Notes under the pieces: model-generated | Database searches by the model: none | The model's input: only the letters and a program-made list of their open reading frames with translations | Told to the model about the DNA's origin: nothing | Part shown: positions 46,526 to 54,371 of the stretch, one piece after another | Position numbering within the stretch: position 1 is the first letter of the stretch | Layout: each line of letters opens with the position of its first letter | Position numbers and translations under genes: made by a program | DNA from: Salegentibacter echinorum | GTDB lineage: Bacteria > Bacteroidota > Bacteroidia > Flavobacteriales > Flavobacteriaceae | Assembly: GCF_900129445.1 (NCBI RefSeq) | Contig: NZ_FQVT01000009.1 | Span: forward strand, 31,861-95,860 | Reading direction: 5' to 3' | Length of the DNA stretch: 64,000 bases

Positions 46526-47707
46526 TTGAATATAGCGCTTTTACAACCCGAAATACAAAAGTTTCTAAGAGCGAATTTAAAAAACATGGCTGCTGCGATA
46601 GCGCTTAAAAAGAGTCCTTTTCTCAAAGTTAATTCTTCAGAACTCGCGCAGCAATTAACCGGCCTACAAAAAGCGAAAGAAAAGTTACCGCTTTGGTTTA
46701 ATACTCCTAAAATTTATTATCCGCCAAAACTTAATTTAGAACAAACTTCTTCTGAAGTTACCGCAAAATATAAAGCATCGTTGGTGAGCGGTGACAAACT
46801 AATAGACCTCACCGGTGGATTTGGCATAGACAGTTTTTATTTTGCTAAAAAATTTAAGAAGGTAGTTCATTGTGAACTAAATCCCGAATTATCTAAAATA
46901 GCCGCCCATAATTTAAAGCAATTAGGCTGCGAAAATATAGATTTTACTATAGGCGACAGTATTGAATATCTTAAGCATACCGATAAGCGTTTTGATTGTA
47001 TTTATATAGATCCCGCCAGAAGGGATTTCACAGGTGCCAGGATCTTTCAACTGGAAGATTATTTGCCAAATGTTCCCGATAACCTTGCCTTATTAACAAG
47101 CAAAAGCGATCTTATCCTAATAAAAACCTCTCCGCTTTTAGATCTTCAGGCGGGTATTAAAGCGCTAAAGCACGTCTCCGAGATTCATATTATTGCAGTT
47201 AAAAACGAGGTTAAAGAGTTGTTGTGGTTGTTAGATAAAAGTGAGAAAGACCAGGTGAAAATTAAGACCTTGAATTTTAAGAAAAATGAAACAGAGCGGT
47301 TCAACGGTAGCTTAAATTTGAACTTACAAGCCGATGTTCAGTACGCCTTACCTCAAAATTATCTTTTTGAACCGAATGCGGCTATTATGAAGAGTGGGCT
47401 TTTTGATGATCTCGCTTCAAAGACAAAAACTTCAAAACTGCATCCCAATTCTCATTTATATACTTCTTACGAAATAAAAAATTTCCCTGGTAGAAGATTT
47501 AAGATAAAAGAAATTCAAAATTATAAAGCTTCAGTTCTAAAAAAGATGTTTAAAGGGAGTAAAGCAAATATTACAACCCGAAATTTCCCAGATACGGTAG
47601 CGCAACTGCGCAAAAAGCTAAGAATAAAAGATGGTGGCGATACTTATCTTTTTTTCACTACCAACGCTAAGGAAGAAAAAATCGTTATTAATTGCGAAAA
47701 GCTTTAA
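46526..47707 (+). CDS. THUMP-like-domain class I methyltransferase
   Basis: A 393-residue protein. The N-terminal helical part precedes a Rossmann AdoMet domain with LIDLTGGFGIDSFYFAK (motif I, about residues 92-108), CELNPELSKIAAHNL and CIYIDPARRDFTGARIFQLEDYLPN, where DPAR stands at the motif IV position. A C-terminal THUMP-like tail (YKASVLKKMFKGSKANITTRNFPDTVAQLRKKL) is typical of a Bacteroidota family. RNA is the likely substrate. The start codon is TTG, 4 bases after the AI-2E gene; it is the last gene of the tsaD run. Confidence 0.85.
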   Translation: MNIALLQPEIQKFLRANLKNMAAAIALKKSPFLKVNSSELAQQLTGLQKAKEKLPLWFNTPKIYYPPKLNLEQTSSEVTAKYKASLVSGDKLIDLTGGFGIDSFYFAKKFKKVVHCELNPELSKIAAHNLKQLGCENIDFTIGDSIEYLKHTDKRFDCIYIDPARRDFTGARIFQLEDYLPNVPDNLALLTSKSDLILIKTSPLLDLQAGIKALKHVSEIHIIAVKNEVKELLWLLDKSEKDQVKIKTLNFKKNETERFNGSLNLNLQADVQYALPQNYLFEPNAAIMKSGLFDDLASKTKTSKLHPNSHLYTSYEIKNFPGRRFKIKEIQNYKASVLKKMFKGSKANITTRNFPDTVAQLRKKLRIKDGGDTYLFFTTNAKEEKIVINCEKL

Positions 47708-47721
47708 TCCCTTTAAGAAAT

Positions 47722-48135
47722 TTAGTCTCTCGGGATGCTTGCTTTGTTATCCTTTAGCCTGTCTTTTACAAATTCGACCTTGGTTTTACCGTGCGGTTTT
47801 GGTTTTCCGTTTTCATCTAAAGTTACCATAATTACTTTTTCAATAGTAATAATGGTTGAGCGTGTCATTTTATTTCTAACTTCACATTTGAGCGTAAGTG
47901 AAGTTTTTCCAAACTTTATTACTTCAACACCAATTTCCACAATGTCACCCTCTTTGGCAGAATTCTGGAAGTTAATTTCACTCATATATTTTGTAACGCA
48001 CTTAGAATTCTCTAATTGGATGATGCTATATAATGCGCACTCTTCGTCTATCCAGGCCAATAATTTTCCTCCAAATAAGGTTCCGTTGGGGTTTAGGTCT
48101 TCTGGCTTAATCCATTTTCTCGTGTGAAATCTCAT
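47722..48135 (-). CDS. Acyl-CoA thioesterase (hotdog fold)
   Basis: A 137-residue hotdog-fold enzyme that hydrolyses acyl-CoA. NGTLFGGKLLAWIDEECALYS is the catalytic helix with the conserved Asp/Glu. SEINFQNSAKEGDIVEIGVEV and FGKTSLTLKCEVRN are family strands. It resembles YciA-like thioesterases. The ATG at 48135 is preferred over a TTG four codons upstream. It ends 14 bases from the convergent methyltransferase gene. Confidence 0.87.
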   Translation of the reverse strand: MRFHTRKWIKPEDLNPNGTLFGGKLLAWIDEECALYSIIQLENSKCVTKYMSEINFQNSAKEGDIVEIGVEVIKFGKTSLTLKCEVRNKMTRSTIITIEKVIMVTLDENGKPKPHGKTKVEFVKDRLKDNKASIPRD

Positions 48136-48206
48136 GTTTTTCTTCAAAATTAATTATAAAAATTAGGCTGTGAAAAACTTTATCAACAATTACAAAATCT
48201 TTAGTA

Positions 48207-48299
48207 AAGAAGCCGTCCAAAAATGAAATCCAATTTTTAAGGTTGAAAATTTAGTTATTCTCTACCCTAAAGATTGAAAATCTTTTTGGAGAGCTTCTT
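48207..48299. repeat. Large imperfect inverted repeat between the thioesterase and Nudix genes
   Basis: AAGAAGC (48207-48213) pairs with GCTTCTT (48293-48299) and CCAAAAA (48217-48223) pairs with TTTTTGG (48283-48289), enclosing about 59 bases with a further small stem AGATT/AATCT. No gene is found within. Confidence 0.55.
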
Positions 48300-48417
48300 A
48301 TTTAATTGAGCAATATGTTTTTGAAAAAACAAGATTCTAAATTAATCGTGTTTTTTCTTTTGTTTTGAGGCAAGCCCTATGGAATTAAATCCCTTGCTAT
48401 TGCCCCGCGATTAAATA

Positions 48418-48831
48418 CTAAAGATACCTTCTTGCGGCTTCAATAATTTCGGCGTGATCAAATGCTAGCTCGGGCAAATCATCTACTCTTACCCAAATCG
48501 CTTCAGAAGCATCATCTCCCGGTTTTAATTCTCGTTCTTCAAAGATTCTAGATACAAAAGCGATGGAGATAGTACGTCCCCTGGGATCACGACCCGGTGC
48601 GCCAAAAGCCCTTACCTGTTCCATAGTTTCTATTTCCAGGCCGGTTTCTTCTTTTAGTTCTCGTTTTGCGGCAGTTTCCAGGTCTTCTTTTTCGTTAATA
48701 AAACCTCCCGGCAATGCCCATTGTTCTCCATAAGGATCTTTTTTTCTTTTAATAAGCAATACTTGAAATTCGTCATTAAAATTAGCAAAGACTACGCTAT
48801 CTACGGTTACTGATACTTTTTGCTGTTCCAT
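48418..48831 (-). CDS. Nudix hydrolase
   Basis: A 137-residue protein with a complete Nudix box GGFINEKEDLETAAKRELKEETGLE (about residues 42-66; G-x5-E-x7-REUxEExGU). This fold cleaves nucleoside diphosphates linked to another moiety; substrate unknown. The N-terminus VTVDSVVFANFNDEFQVLLIKRKKDPYGEQWALPGG resembles NrtR/ADP-ribose-type proteins, but no C-terminal winged helix is present, so an enzyme is more likely than a regulator. It starts one base after the DUF72 stop. Confidence 0.9.
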   Translation of the reverse strand: MEQQKVSVTVDSVVFANFNDEFQVLLIKRKKDPYGEQWALPGGFINEKEDLETAAKRELKEETGLEIETMEQVRAFGAPGRDPRGRTISIAFVSRIFEERELKPGDDASEAIWVRVDDLPELAFDHAEIIEAARRYL

Positions 48832-48832
48832 G

Positions 48833-49705
48833 TTAATCTAATGTTTTAGGTATTTTTATATTTGTTTTGAATTTTTTGTTGAACTTTTTAATGAAGTATG
48901 CTGAAAGTAAAGGAGAAGCTTCTTCTACATTCTGATGAATAAAAAAATACACATTTTCCAATCCTTCTTTATGCCACTCTCCCAGGCGTTCCAACCAATC
49001 GTCCAGTCTTGTATAATCTGAACTGTGATTAGCGCCATTATATCTTATAAACGCCGTGGTATTGCTTAACCGCATATGAATAAGATCGCGTCTGCCGGCC
49101 GTATCGGTAATTATATGTGCTATGTTTCTTTTTCTAAGAATATCATACAGTTCATTTGCCACCGTTTGATCTGCATACCAATCTTCGTGTCTTAATTCTG
49201 CGGAAAGTGGTATTTCCTTTGGCCAATGCTCAAAAAACGCATCTAATCTTTCTATAAACTTTGGCGCAAAATTCCCGGGCATTTGCAAAAAAACGGTACC
49301 CAATTTTTCTTTTAATTGAAGTAGGTTTTTCACAAAATCATCGGATAAATTTTCGGTTTCATTTAAACGTTTTAAATGACTTATTACACGTGGTACCTTT
49401 GGGAAAAATTTAAAATTTTCATCGGCTTTTTCATACCAGGTTTGAAACTGCTCTTCTGGGTACATCCTATAAAAAGAACCGTTAAACTCAATACTATTAA
49501 ACTGTGAAGAGTAATAAACAAGCTCGTCTTTTGTTCCCCTGGGATAAAAGTTTTTAAGGTCTTTTCGGTTCCATTTTGCACAACCTATTCTCACATCTTT
49601 AAAACCTGTATCTCCGCTTTTATTTAGCACTTCTACAGTTTGTGGATGCGTAGGTGGTAATGAAAAATCTATAGTTTCTGGATGTTCTACTTTGCCAAAC
49701 TTCAT
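48833..49705 (-). CDS. DUF72-domain protein (YecE-like)
   Basis: A 290-residue protein with a TIM-barrel look: VRIGCAKWNRKDLKNFYPRG, LVYYSSQFNSIEFNGSFYRMY, FFPKVPRVISHLKRL, LGTVFLQMPGNFAPKFIERL and PLSAELRHEDWY are hallmarks of DUF72/YecE. The substrate of this family is unknown. It lies between the aldehyde dehydrogenase and Nudix genes with 8 and 1 base gaps, so the three form an operon. Confidence 0.88.
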   Translation of the reverse strand: MKFGKVEHPETIDFSLPPTHPQTVEVLNKSGDTGFKDVRIGCAKWNRKDLKNFYPRGTKDELVYYSSQFNSIEFNGSFYRMYPEEQFQTWYEKADENFKFFPKVPRVISHLKRLNETENLSDDFVKNLLQLKEKLGTVFLQMPGNFAPKFIERLDAFFEHWPKEIPLSAELRHEDWYADQTVANELYDILRKRNIAHIITDTAGRRDLIHMRLSNTTAFIRYNGANHSSDYTRLDDWLERLGEWHKEGLENVYFFIHQNVEEASPLLSAYFIKKFNKKFKTNIKIPKTLD

Positions 49706-49713
49706 TAAAAAAA

Positions 49714-51072
49714 CTAATACTGGTTAAAATAAACGGTTTTTCTATTGGTAAACTCCTGTATGCCGTGCTTAGACAACTCCCGGCCGTAACCAGAAATCTT
49801 TGTTCCCCCAAAAGGCAAACGCGGATCACTCTTCACCAATTCATTAACGAAGACAGCGCCATCTTCAAACTTAGGTACCAGTTTCATCGCAAAATCATCG
49901 TCTTCAGTAAAAATAGAAACTCCAAGTCCGAAGTCTGAAGAATTTACCATATCTACAGCCTCCTGATCCTCTTGAAATTCGGTCACTGAAATCACAGGCC
50001 CAAAAGTCTCTTCATCAAAAACAGGCATTCCTGCTTTTGCTCCAGTAATAATGGTAGGCTCAAAATAGGCACCGTCTCGTTTTCCGCCCAGGCTAATTTT
50101 AGCTCCTTTGGCAACCGAGTCTTTTACCTGTTTTTCCAGCTCTTCAGCTAGATTTTCTTTTGCCATAACACCTATAAAGGTATCCTCGTTCATAGGGTCG
50201 CCGGTTTTTAAGTCTTTTACTTGTTGGGTAAATTCTTTTAGAAATTCTTCTGCAATATCTTTATGTAGAAGCAAGCGTTTACCGGCAATACAACTTTGTC
50301 CTGTATTTTGATATCTTGCCTGCACACAGGTTTTAACACTTTCAGCAATATTAGCATCTTTAAATACTACCAGGGCATTGCTGCCACCAAGCTCCAGCAC
50401 CGATTTTTTAATTTCATCCCCGGCAATAGACGCTACGCTACTTCCGGCAGGTTTACTACCGGTTAAGGTAACTGCTTTCACTTTTTTATTCCTTAAAATA
50501 TATTCTACTTTCTTACTACCAATAGCTAAAGTTTGGAAACAATCTTTGGGAAAACCGGCTCTTTCAAAAACTTTTTGAATATTTTTAGCTGAAAGCATTA
50601 CATTACTGGCATGTTTTAAAATTCCAATATTTCCAGCCATTAGAGCGGGTGCTGCAAATCTAAAAACCTGCCAGAAAGGAAAATTCCACGGCATCACGGC
50701 CAGTACCACTCCCATGGGTTCATAACTTACATAGGTTTTTTTAGCATCGGTCTCTATGGTTTCACGCGCCAAATGCGATTCGGCATTTTCGGCATAATAT
50801 TCACAAACCCAGGCACACTTTTCAATTTCTGCAATTGCCTGGGTGATGGGTTTCCCCATTTCTGCGGTTATGGTTTCACCATACTCCCTGGCATTATCTT
50901 TTAATTCTTTAGCAGCGGCTTTCATTAATTTACTACGCTCGGCAAATGTAGTTTCCCGCCAGCTTTTAAACCGGGAATGTGCTTTATCTATGGCTTTATC
51001 TACTTCTTTTTCGCCAGCTTCTTCGTGCTTAGTGATTTCTTTTCCTGTATATGGGTTTTTAGAAATTATCAT
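49714..51072 (-). CDS. NAD(P)-dependent aldehyde dehydrogenase (succinate-semialdehyde type)
   Basis: A 452-residue ALDH-superfamily enzyme. MPWNFPFWQVFRFAAPALMAGN, the GSKPAGSSVA coenzyme loop, LELGGSNALVV with the general-base Glu, NTGQSCIAGKRLL with the nucleophile Cys and FGPVISV are all present. It is closest in layout to GabD/Sad-like succinate-semialdehyde dehydrogenases of about 455 residues. First gene of the operon with DUF72 and Nudix. Confidence 0.92.
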   Translation of the reverse strand: MIISKNPYTGKEITKHEEAGEKEVDKAIDKAHSRFKSWRETTFAERSKLMKAAAKELKDNAREYGETITAEMGKPITQAIAEIEKCAWVCEYYAENAESHLARETIETDAKKTYVSYEPMGVVLAVMPWNFPFWQVFRFAAPALMAGNIGILKHASNVMLSAKNIQKVFERAGFPKDCFQTLAIGSKKVEYILRNKKVKAVTLTGSKPAGSSVASIAGDEIKKSVLELGGSNALVVFKDANIAESVKTCVQARYQNTGQSCIAGKRLLLHKDIAEEFLKEFTQQVKDLKTGDPMNEDTFIGVMAKENLAEELEKQVKDSVAKGAKISLGGKRDGAYFEPTIITGAKAGMPVFDEETFGPVISVTEFQEDQEAVDMVNSSDFGLGVSIFTEDDDFAMKLVPKFEDGAVFVNELVKSDPRLPFGGTKISGYGRELSKHGIQEFTNRKTVYFNQY

Positions 51073-51240
51073 TGGTTTATTTCATTTTGGTTTCTTCTAA
51101 AGATAAAAATAAGAACCTGTTTCACAGGGCGATTAAGAGGATTTTAACGTGTGGGAATGTTTATAACTCGTTTACAATTCTTTAGACATGGGTAAACTTG
51201 ATAGATTAAAGTTTGGTACATTTAGAAAAAGACAGTTCTT

Positions 51241-51648
51241 ATGAAATCACGTGACCTTCAATTAGTAAATCTTAGGCCAGAAATTCCTTCGGCCAAAGTT
51301 TCAGAAAACATGAGCTTAAACGAACAGTTTCAGAATAAAACTTTACGACCCATCGCTAAACTTCAAAATGACCTCTTACTTGCTGTTTTCAGGAATTATA
51401 TTAAAAAGCATAAAAATAAGTTCTACGAACTTAAATTAGAACAACGACACATTTATATTGAAAACGCCATTCAAAAGGATGTTAAATTTAGAAATAGCCT
51501 AAAAGGAATTATTATTGGCCAGTTTACCCTGGCTGAATTTGAAGATTACATTAAAAATTCTTCATCCTTAAATAAACGGATGATGAACATTGTAAAAGAA
51601 CGTTTACAAAGCCAAATACAACTTTTAGAAGAGGAAATGGCGTACTAG
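51241..51648 (+). CDS. Conserved hypothetical protein, helical
   Basis: A 135-residue protein with no signal peptide and no recognised domain. It is highly charged and predicted mostly helical (QNDLLLAVFRNYIKKHKNKFYELKLEQRHIYIENAIQKD). The motif RHIYIENAIQKDVKFRNSLKGIIIGQFTLAEF, near the middle, looks conserved-like. It is a single gene whose end overlaps the end of the convergent DUF3307 gene by 24 bases. I do not recognise the function. Confidence 0.7.
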   Translation: MKSRDLQLVNLRPEIPSAKVSENMSLNEQFQNKTLRPIAKLQNDLLLAVFRNYIKKHKNKFYELKLEQRHIYIENAIQKDVKFRNSLKGIIIGQFTLAEFEDYIKNSSSLNKRMMNIVKERLQSQIQLLEEEMAY

Positions 51649-52356
51649 CAGCCCTATAAAAATGGTAATTGCGAAACTCATTAATGTTCCTATAAGCACG
51701 TATTCTGTTTGTTTTCTTGCACTGGCATCGGTTTTATCACTAAAACGTAAAATAGATTTTGCAGCAATTAAAAAACCAATGGCTGAAAAATTTTGGGTAA
51801 GTATAAAAGTGAGAACCAATATTCTTTCAAAAATGCCAATATAACGTCCCGCGGCTTCCAGGCTGTTGCTTTCCCCGTTTACCATAATCTCGCTATGCCA
51901 TCTCTGGGTGGCCTTGCCAATTATAAAGCCGGCGGGAAAGATCACCAATAAATAACCAATAATTACTGCCAGGAAATTTGGAGAGGAAAATACAGTAGTA
52001 ATAAATGGTATTACTACAGAAAAACCCTGGATAAGATAAACCCAAACAGCAATTATAACCAAAAAGTGCAAGAGCTGATCGATAAGAAAAAGTTTTAGGC
52101 TGTCTTTTTTATACTGAAGCTTCCATAAGTCTATAAAAAAATGGGTAATTGTGATGATAACTGGAATATACCATAATTCCCATTGTTGCAGAAAAAGATA
52201 AGTAAGCAAACCGGCAAGAAAAGAGTGAACGTACAAGAACCAGGAACCTGCTTTTTTACTTCGCTTTTGTTTTACCAGCCGGGTGGGTTGCAGCACAAAA
52301 TCGGTTAAAATATGGGCCAATAACAATTGGAATAAAATAAGAATCGCATTTTCCAT
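51625..52356 (-). CDS. DUF3307 membrane protein
   Basis: A 243-residue integral membrane protein with about six helices. The N-terminus LLAHILTDFVLQPTRLVKQKRSKK and the following FLYVHSFLAGLLTYLF fit DUF3307, a family often encoded next to satD. Conserved His and Asp residues in the first helices (AHILTDF, THFFIDLWK) are typical. Function unknown. It begins 2 bases after the SatD-like gene, so it is cotranscribed; the 3' end overlaps the convergent gene. Confidence 0.85.
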   Translation of the reverse strand: MENAILILFQLLLAHILTDFVLQPTRLVKQKRSKKAGSWFLYVHSFLAGLLTYLFLQQWELWYIPVIITITHFFIDLWKLQYKKDSLKLFLIDQLLHFLVIIAVWVYLIQGFSVVIPFITTVFSSPNFLAVIIGYLLVIFPAGFIIGKATQRWHSEIMVNGESNSLEAAGRYIGIFERILVLTFILTQNFSAIGFLIAAKSILRFSDKTDASARKQTEYVLIGTLMSFAITIFIGLLVRHFLF

Positions 52357-52358
52357 AA

Positions 52359-53009
52359 TTAGAAAGTTTCGGCTACAGTAGTTTTAAAACGCTTTAATAA
52401 AACTGAAATTGCTTCCCAACCACAGGCCTTTTTTCGCTGGTTTACAGCCGACTGACTAATACTTAAAGCTTCAGCTATCTCGGTTTCCTTCATTTCCAGC
52501 AATAAATAATAAACGACTTCGGCTGAAGCGCGGCTCCATTTCTCCATAATGGCATCTAACAAAAATAAACTCGCTTCAAATTCAGCATTAATATTTTCTG
52601 AAGTTGTTTTTAAGCGAATACGTCTGGTGTCATTTTTCATCTCATCTAAAGTTCTACCAGAAAACTGGAAAGCTTGTCCGTTAGACTCGGCCAGGGTTGC
52701 TGCTTTAAAATCAAAGCTACCAATGCCAATGGCAAATTTTGCATCAACCCGGGACACTTCTTCTTCCCTTTCTACCTTTATTTTATTGAGACAGCTTTTA
52801 AGGCGAAGGGCTATTTGAAGTGCTAATTTTAGGTTTGTCGTCACCCCCTGAAAGCTGTCGCCACGATAAATCTTAAATTTTAAATCATCGTTTGGACATT
52901 CTTGTTGCACATTATCGAATTCGGCATTCAGTACTTTTAAAACGTTATTTAAAAGTGTTCTTGAATACAGACTTGAATCAATAAGATCGGCGGTAATTAC
53001 GGCTATCAT
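52359..53009 (-). CDS. SatD-like protein with C-terminal HTH
   Basis: A 216-residue protein. The first part VITADLIDSSLYSRTLLNNVLKVLN and FKIYRGDSFQGVTTNLKLALQIALRL match the SatD family, whose members have a nucleotide-cyclase-like appearance (GDSFQG). The C-terminus (MKETEIAEALSISQSAVNQRKKACGWEAI) is a sigma-factor-like helix-turn-helix. Together with DUF3307 it is likely a sensor-regulator/membrane pair. The AT-rich repeated TTATAAG elements just upstream (53035-53110) are plausible autoregulatory sites. Confidence 0.85.
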   Translation of the reverse strand: MIAVITADLIDSSLYSRTLLNNVLKVLNAEFDNVQQECPNDDLKFKIYRGDSFQGVTTNLKLALQIALRLKSCLNKIKVEREEEVSRVDAKFAIGIGSFDFKAATLAESNGQAFQFSGRTLDEMKNDTRRIRLKTTSENINAEFEASLFLLDAIMEKWSRASAEVVYYLLLEMKETEIAEALSISQSAVNQRKKACGWEAISVLLKRFKTTVAETF

Positions 53010-53034
53010 ACTTCAAATATACAAATTATTAGTT

Positions 53035-53110
53035 TTAAAACTTATAAACCACTTTTATAAGCCTATAAACTTATATTTATACTTTATAAGCTTTAAAACT
53101 TATATTATAA
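53035..53110. promoter_or_regulatory. Iterated TTATAAG/CTTATAA operator-like array
   Basis: Five closely related elements lie between the divergent satD-like and GreA-like genes: AAACTTATAAA (53038-53048), TTTTATAAG (53053-53061), TATAAACTTATA (53064-53075), CTTTATAAG (53082-53090) and AAAACTTATATTATAA (53095-53110). Both orientations occur. Confidence 0.5.
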
Positions 53111-53181
53111 ATTAAATTTTTCCTAAATATTCTTTGAAGCCCTTAAGGTTATTTAAATTTAGAAAAATCAAAAAAATTAAT

Positions 53182-53631
53182 ATGGTAAGTAATAAGAAAG
53201 AACTTTATTTTAAATGTTTAGACAGCGTGAATGAGCAGATTGAACGCTACCAAAAAGAAATGGACCTCATCAAAGAATCTATGGATGCCAATGATGTAAA
53301 AACAGATTATGATGAGGATAACAAGGGAGAATTACTCGGCAATTTCGAGAAAAATGCTTCACGATTAAACAATGCCCGGGAAATGAAAGAAAGTCTTAGT
53401 CGTATAGACCAGGATCTTCACAGCGAAGCCATTAGTTTTGGAAGCGTGGTAGAAACCCAGAAAAACTTCTATTTTATCGCCGCTCCAATTGGCGAAATTG
53501 CTATGGATGATGGAAGCACCGTTTATGTGATTTCTACAGATGCTCCCATTTATAAAAAAATGGAAGGTAAAAAAGAAGGCGACACCTTCACTTTTAACGA
53601 TACAGAGCATATAATCACTGCAGTTGGATAA
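53182..53631 (+). CDS. GreA/GreB-like transcription factor
   Basis: A 149-residue protein. An N-terminal coiled coil (about 5-65, LDSVNEQIERYQKEMDLIKESMDAND) precedes a C-terminal FKBP-like domain (AISFGSVVETQKNFYFIAAPIGEIAMDDGSTVYVISTDAPIYKKMEGKKEGDTFTFN), the GreA/GreB C-terminal pattern. The acidic residues at the coiled-coil tip, needed for transcript cleavage, are not obvious, so it may be a Gre-like regulator rather than a true cleavage factor. I use the ATG at 53182 instead of an upstream non-ATG start. Last chromosomal gene before the mobile element. Confidence 0.8.
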   Translation: MVSNKKELYFKCLDSVNEQIERYQKEMDLIKESMDANDVKTDYDEDNKGELLGNFEKNASRLNNAREMKESLSRIDQDLHSEAISFGSVVETQKNFYFIAAPIGEIAMDDGSTVYVISTDAPIYKKMEGKKEGDTFTFNDTEHIITAVG

Positions 53632-53650
53632 AAACCTACTCGGGGTACGT

Positions 53651-53687
53651 AAAATCCCCTGTAAACCCAGTTTTTACAGGGGTTTGT
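53651..53687 (+). terminator. Terminator after the GreA-like gene
   Basis: CCCCTGTAAA (53656-53665) pairs perfectly with TTTACAGGGG (53673-53682), flanked by AAAA before and TTTG after. It lies at the edge of the mobile element, and the sequence CCCCTGT also ends the window. Confidence 0.8.
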
Positions 53688-53739
53688 AATTTTTGAGTAA
53701 CAAAATAGTAACAAGAATTACCAAATTGACTGAAGTTTT

Positions 53740-53952
53740 TCAACTCTTCGGAAAATCAGAACTTCTCTTTTCAATTTCCTTGATTAAACGTGGCTTTAAT
53801 GTCTTGAGATTTTCTTTTTCAGCTATAGATAATAATTTTATTAGCGTTTCAATAGAAAGTGATCCAAGTATTTCTCGGATTAATGGGCCGTAGTCTCTAC
53901 CGTCATTCTCTGGACTGTTTATTATCGCCAAAAGCTTCTCCCAGTTCACCAT
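53740..53952 (-). CDS. Hypothetical small helical protein
   Basis: A 70-residue protein read from the ATG at 53952. It is mostly helical with alternating charged and Leu/Ile residues (LIREILGSLSIETLIKLLSIAEKENLKTLKPRLIKEIEKR). No domain is recognised. It is the leftmost gene of the element, 203 bases past the preceding small gene. That gap holds the nested stem-loops at 54008-54115, so the structure lies upstream of this gene. The overlapping plus-strand frame is less protein-like. Confidence 0.45.
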   Translation of the reverse strand: MVNWEKLLAIINSPENDGRDYGPLIREILGSLSIETLIKLLSIAEKENLKTLKPRLIKEIEKRSSDFPKS

Positions 53953-54007
53953 GTCGAAAGATTTTAAGTGTTAAAATAAGACATTTTTTCCAGTTTTATG
54001 AGTTGCG

Positions 54008-54115
54008 AATCAAACTTTTACCCCTACCCTGGTAGGCACGTATTTGTAATTTCAACGAAATTGTGACTACAAATACACATCTTGCAGGCCGAAATGCGGA
54101 AATTAACGTTTGATT
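54008..54115. ncRNA. Candidate structured element: nested stem-loops (strand unknown)
   Basis: An outer stem AATCAAAC (54008-54015) with GTTTGATT (54108-54115) encloses three hairpins: CCTACC-CT-GGTAGG (54023-54036), TATTTGTA (54041-54048) with TACAAATA (54068-54075) around an inner ATTTC/GAAAT stem, and a weaker CCG/CGG (54089-54099). It could be a noncoding RNA, a leader for the gene at 53952, or a DNA site for the element's recombination or replication proteins. Confidence 0.4.
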
Positions 54116-54155
54116 ATTTTACAGAACTCAAAACGGTTTAACATTTTTACTTTTA

Positions 54156-54347
54156 TCAATAGGAAATCAAATATTCAAAACTTTCAAATTTGGGTCTCCA
54201 CTCATCTGAAAAAACTTTGTTTTCTTTAACGGAATAGTCTTTTATTTTCTTCTGATCTGCTACCCCTTGGATCTTAGCCGGAGTTAACCGGCTTTCGCAT
54301 CCTACAATATTTATTTCTCGTTGATCTATACGGTGTAATATTATCAT
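54156..54347 (-). CDS. Hypothetical small protein of the element
   Basis: A 63-residue protein from the ATG at 54347. Charged, with no signal peptide or membrane segment and no recognised motif. It starts 24 bases after the 193-residue protein gene ends, in the same leftward early operon as the genes up to 55884. Function unknown. Confidence 0.5.
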   Translation of the reverse strand: MIILHRIDQREINIVGCESRLTPAKIQGVADQKKIKDYSVKENKVFSDEWRPKFESFEYLISY

Positions 54348-54371
54348 GGCTATCTTTTTAATGGTTAAATG

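Noticed and set aside
53630..53720. tRNA gene as integration target
   Set aside because: I looked for cloverleaf arms and a TTCRANY loop next to the presumed left end; none is present, only a terminator hairpin.
53693..53893. Plus-strand 66-codon frame at the left end of the element
   Set aside because: It overlaps the minus-strand gene at 53740-53952, which has an ATG and a more protein-like composition; the plus frame reads out of a terminator.
54008..54115. A true tRNA in the nested stem-loop region
   Set aside because: The arms have wrong lengths (closing stem of 8, unequal hairpins), and no GTTCRA T-loop or CCA context exists.
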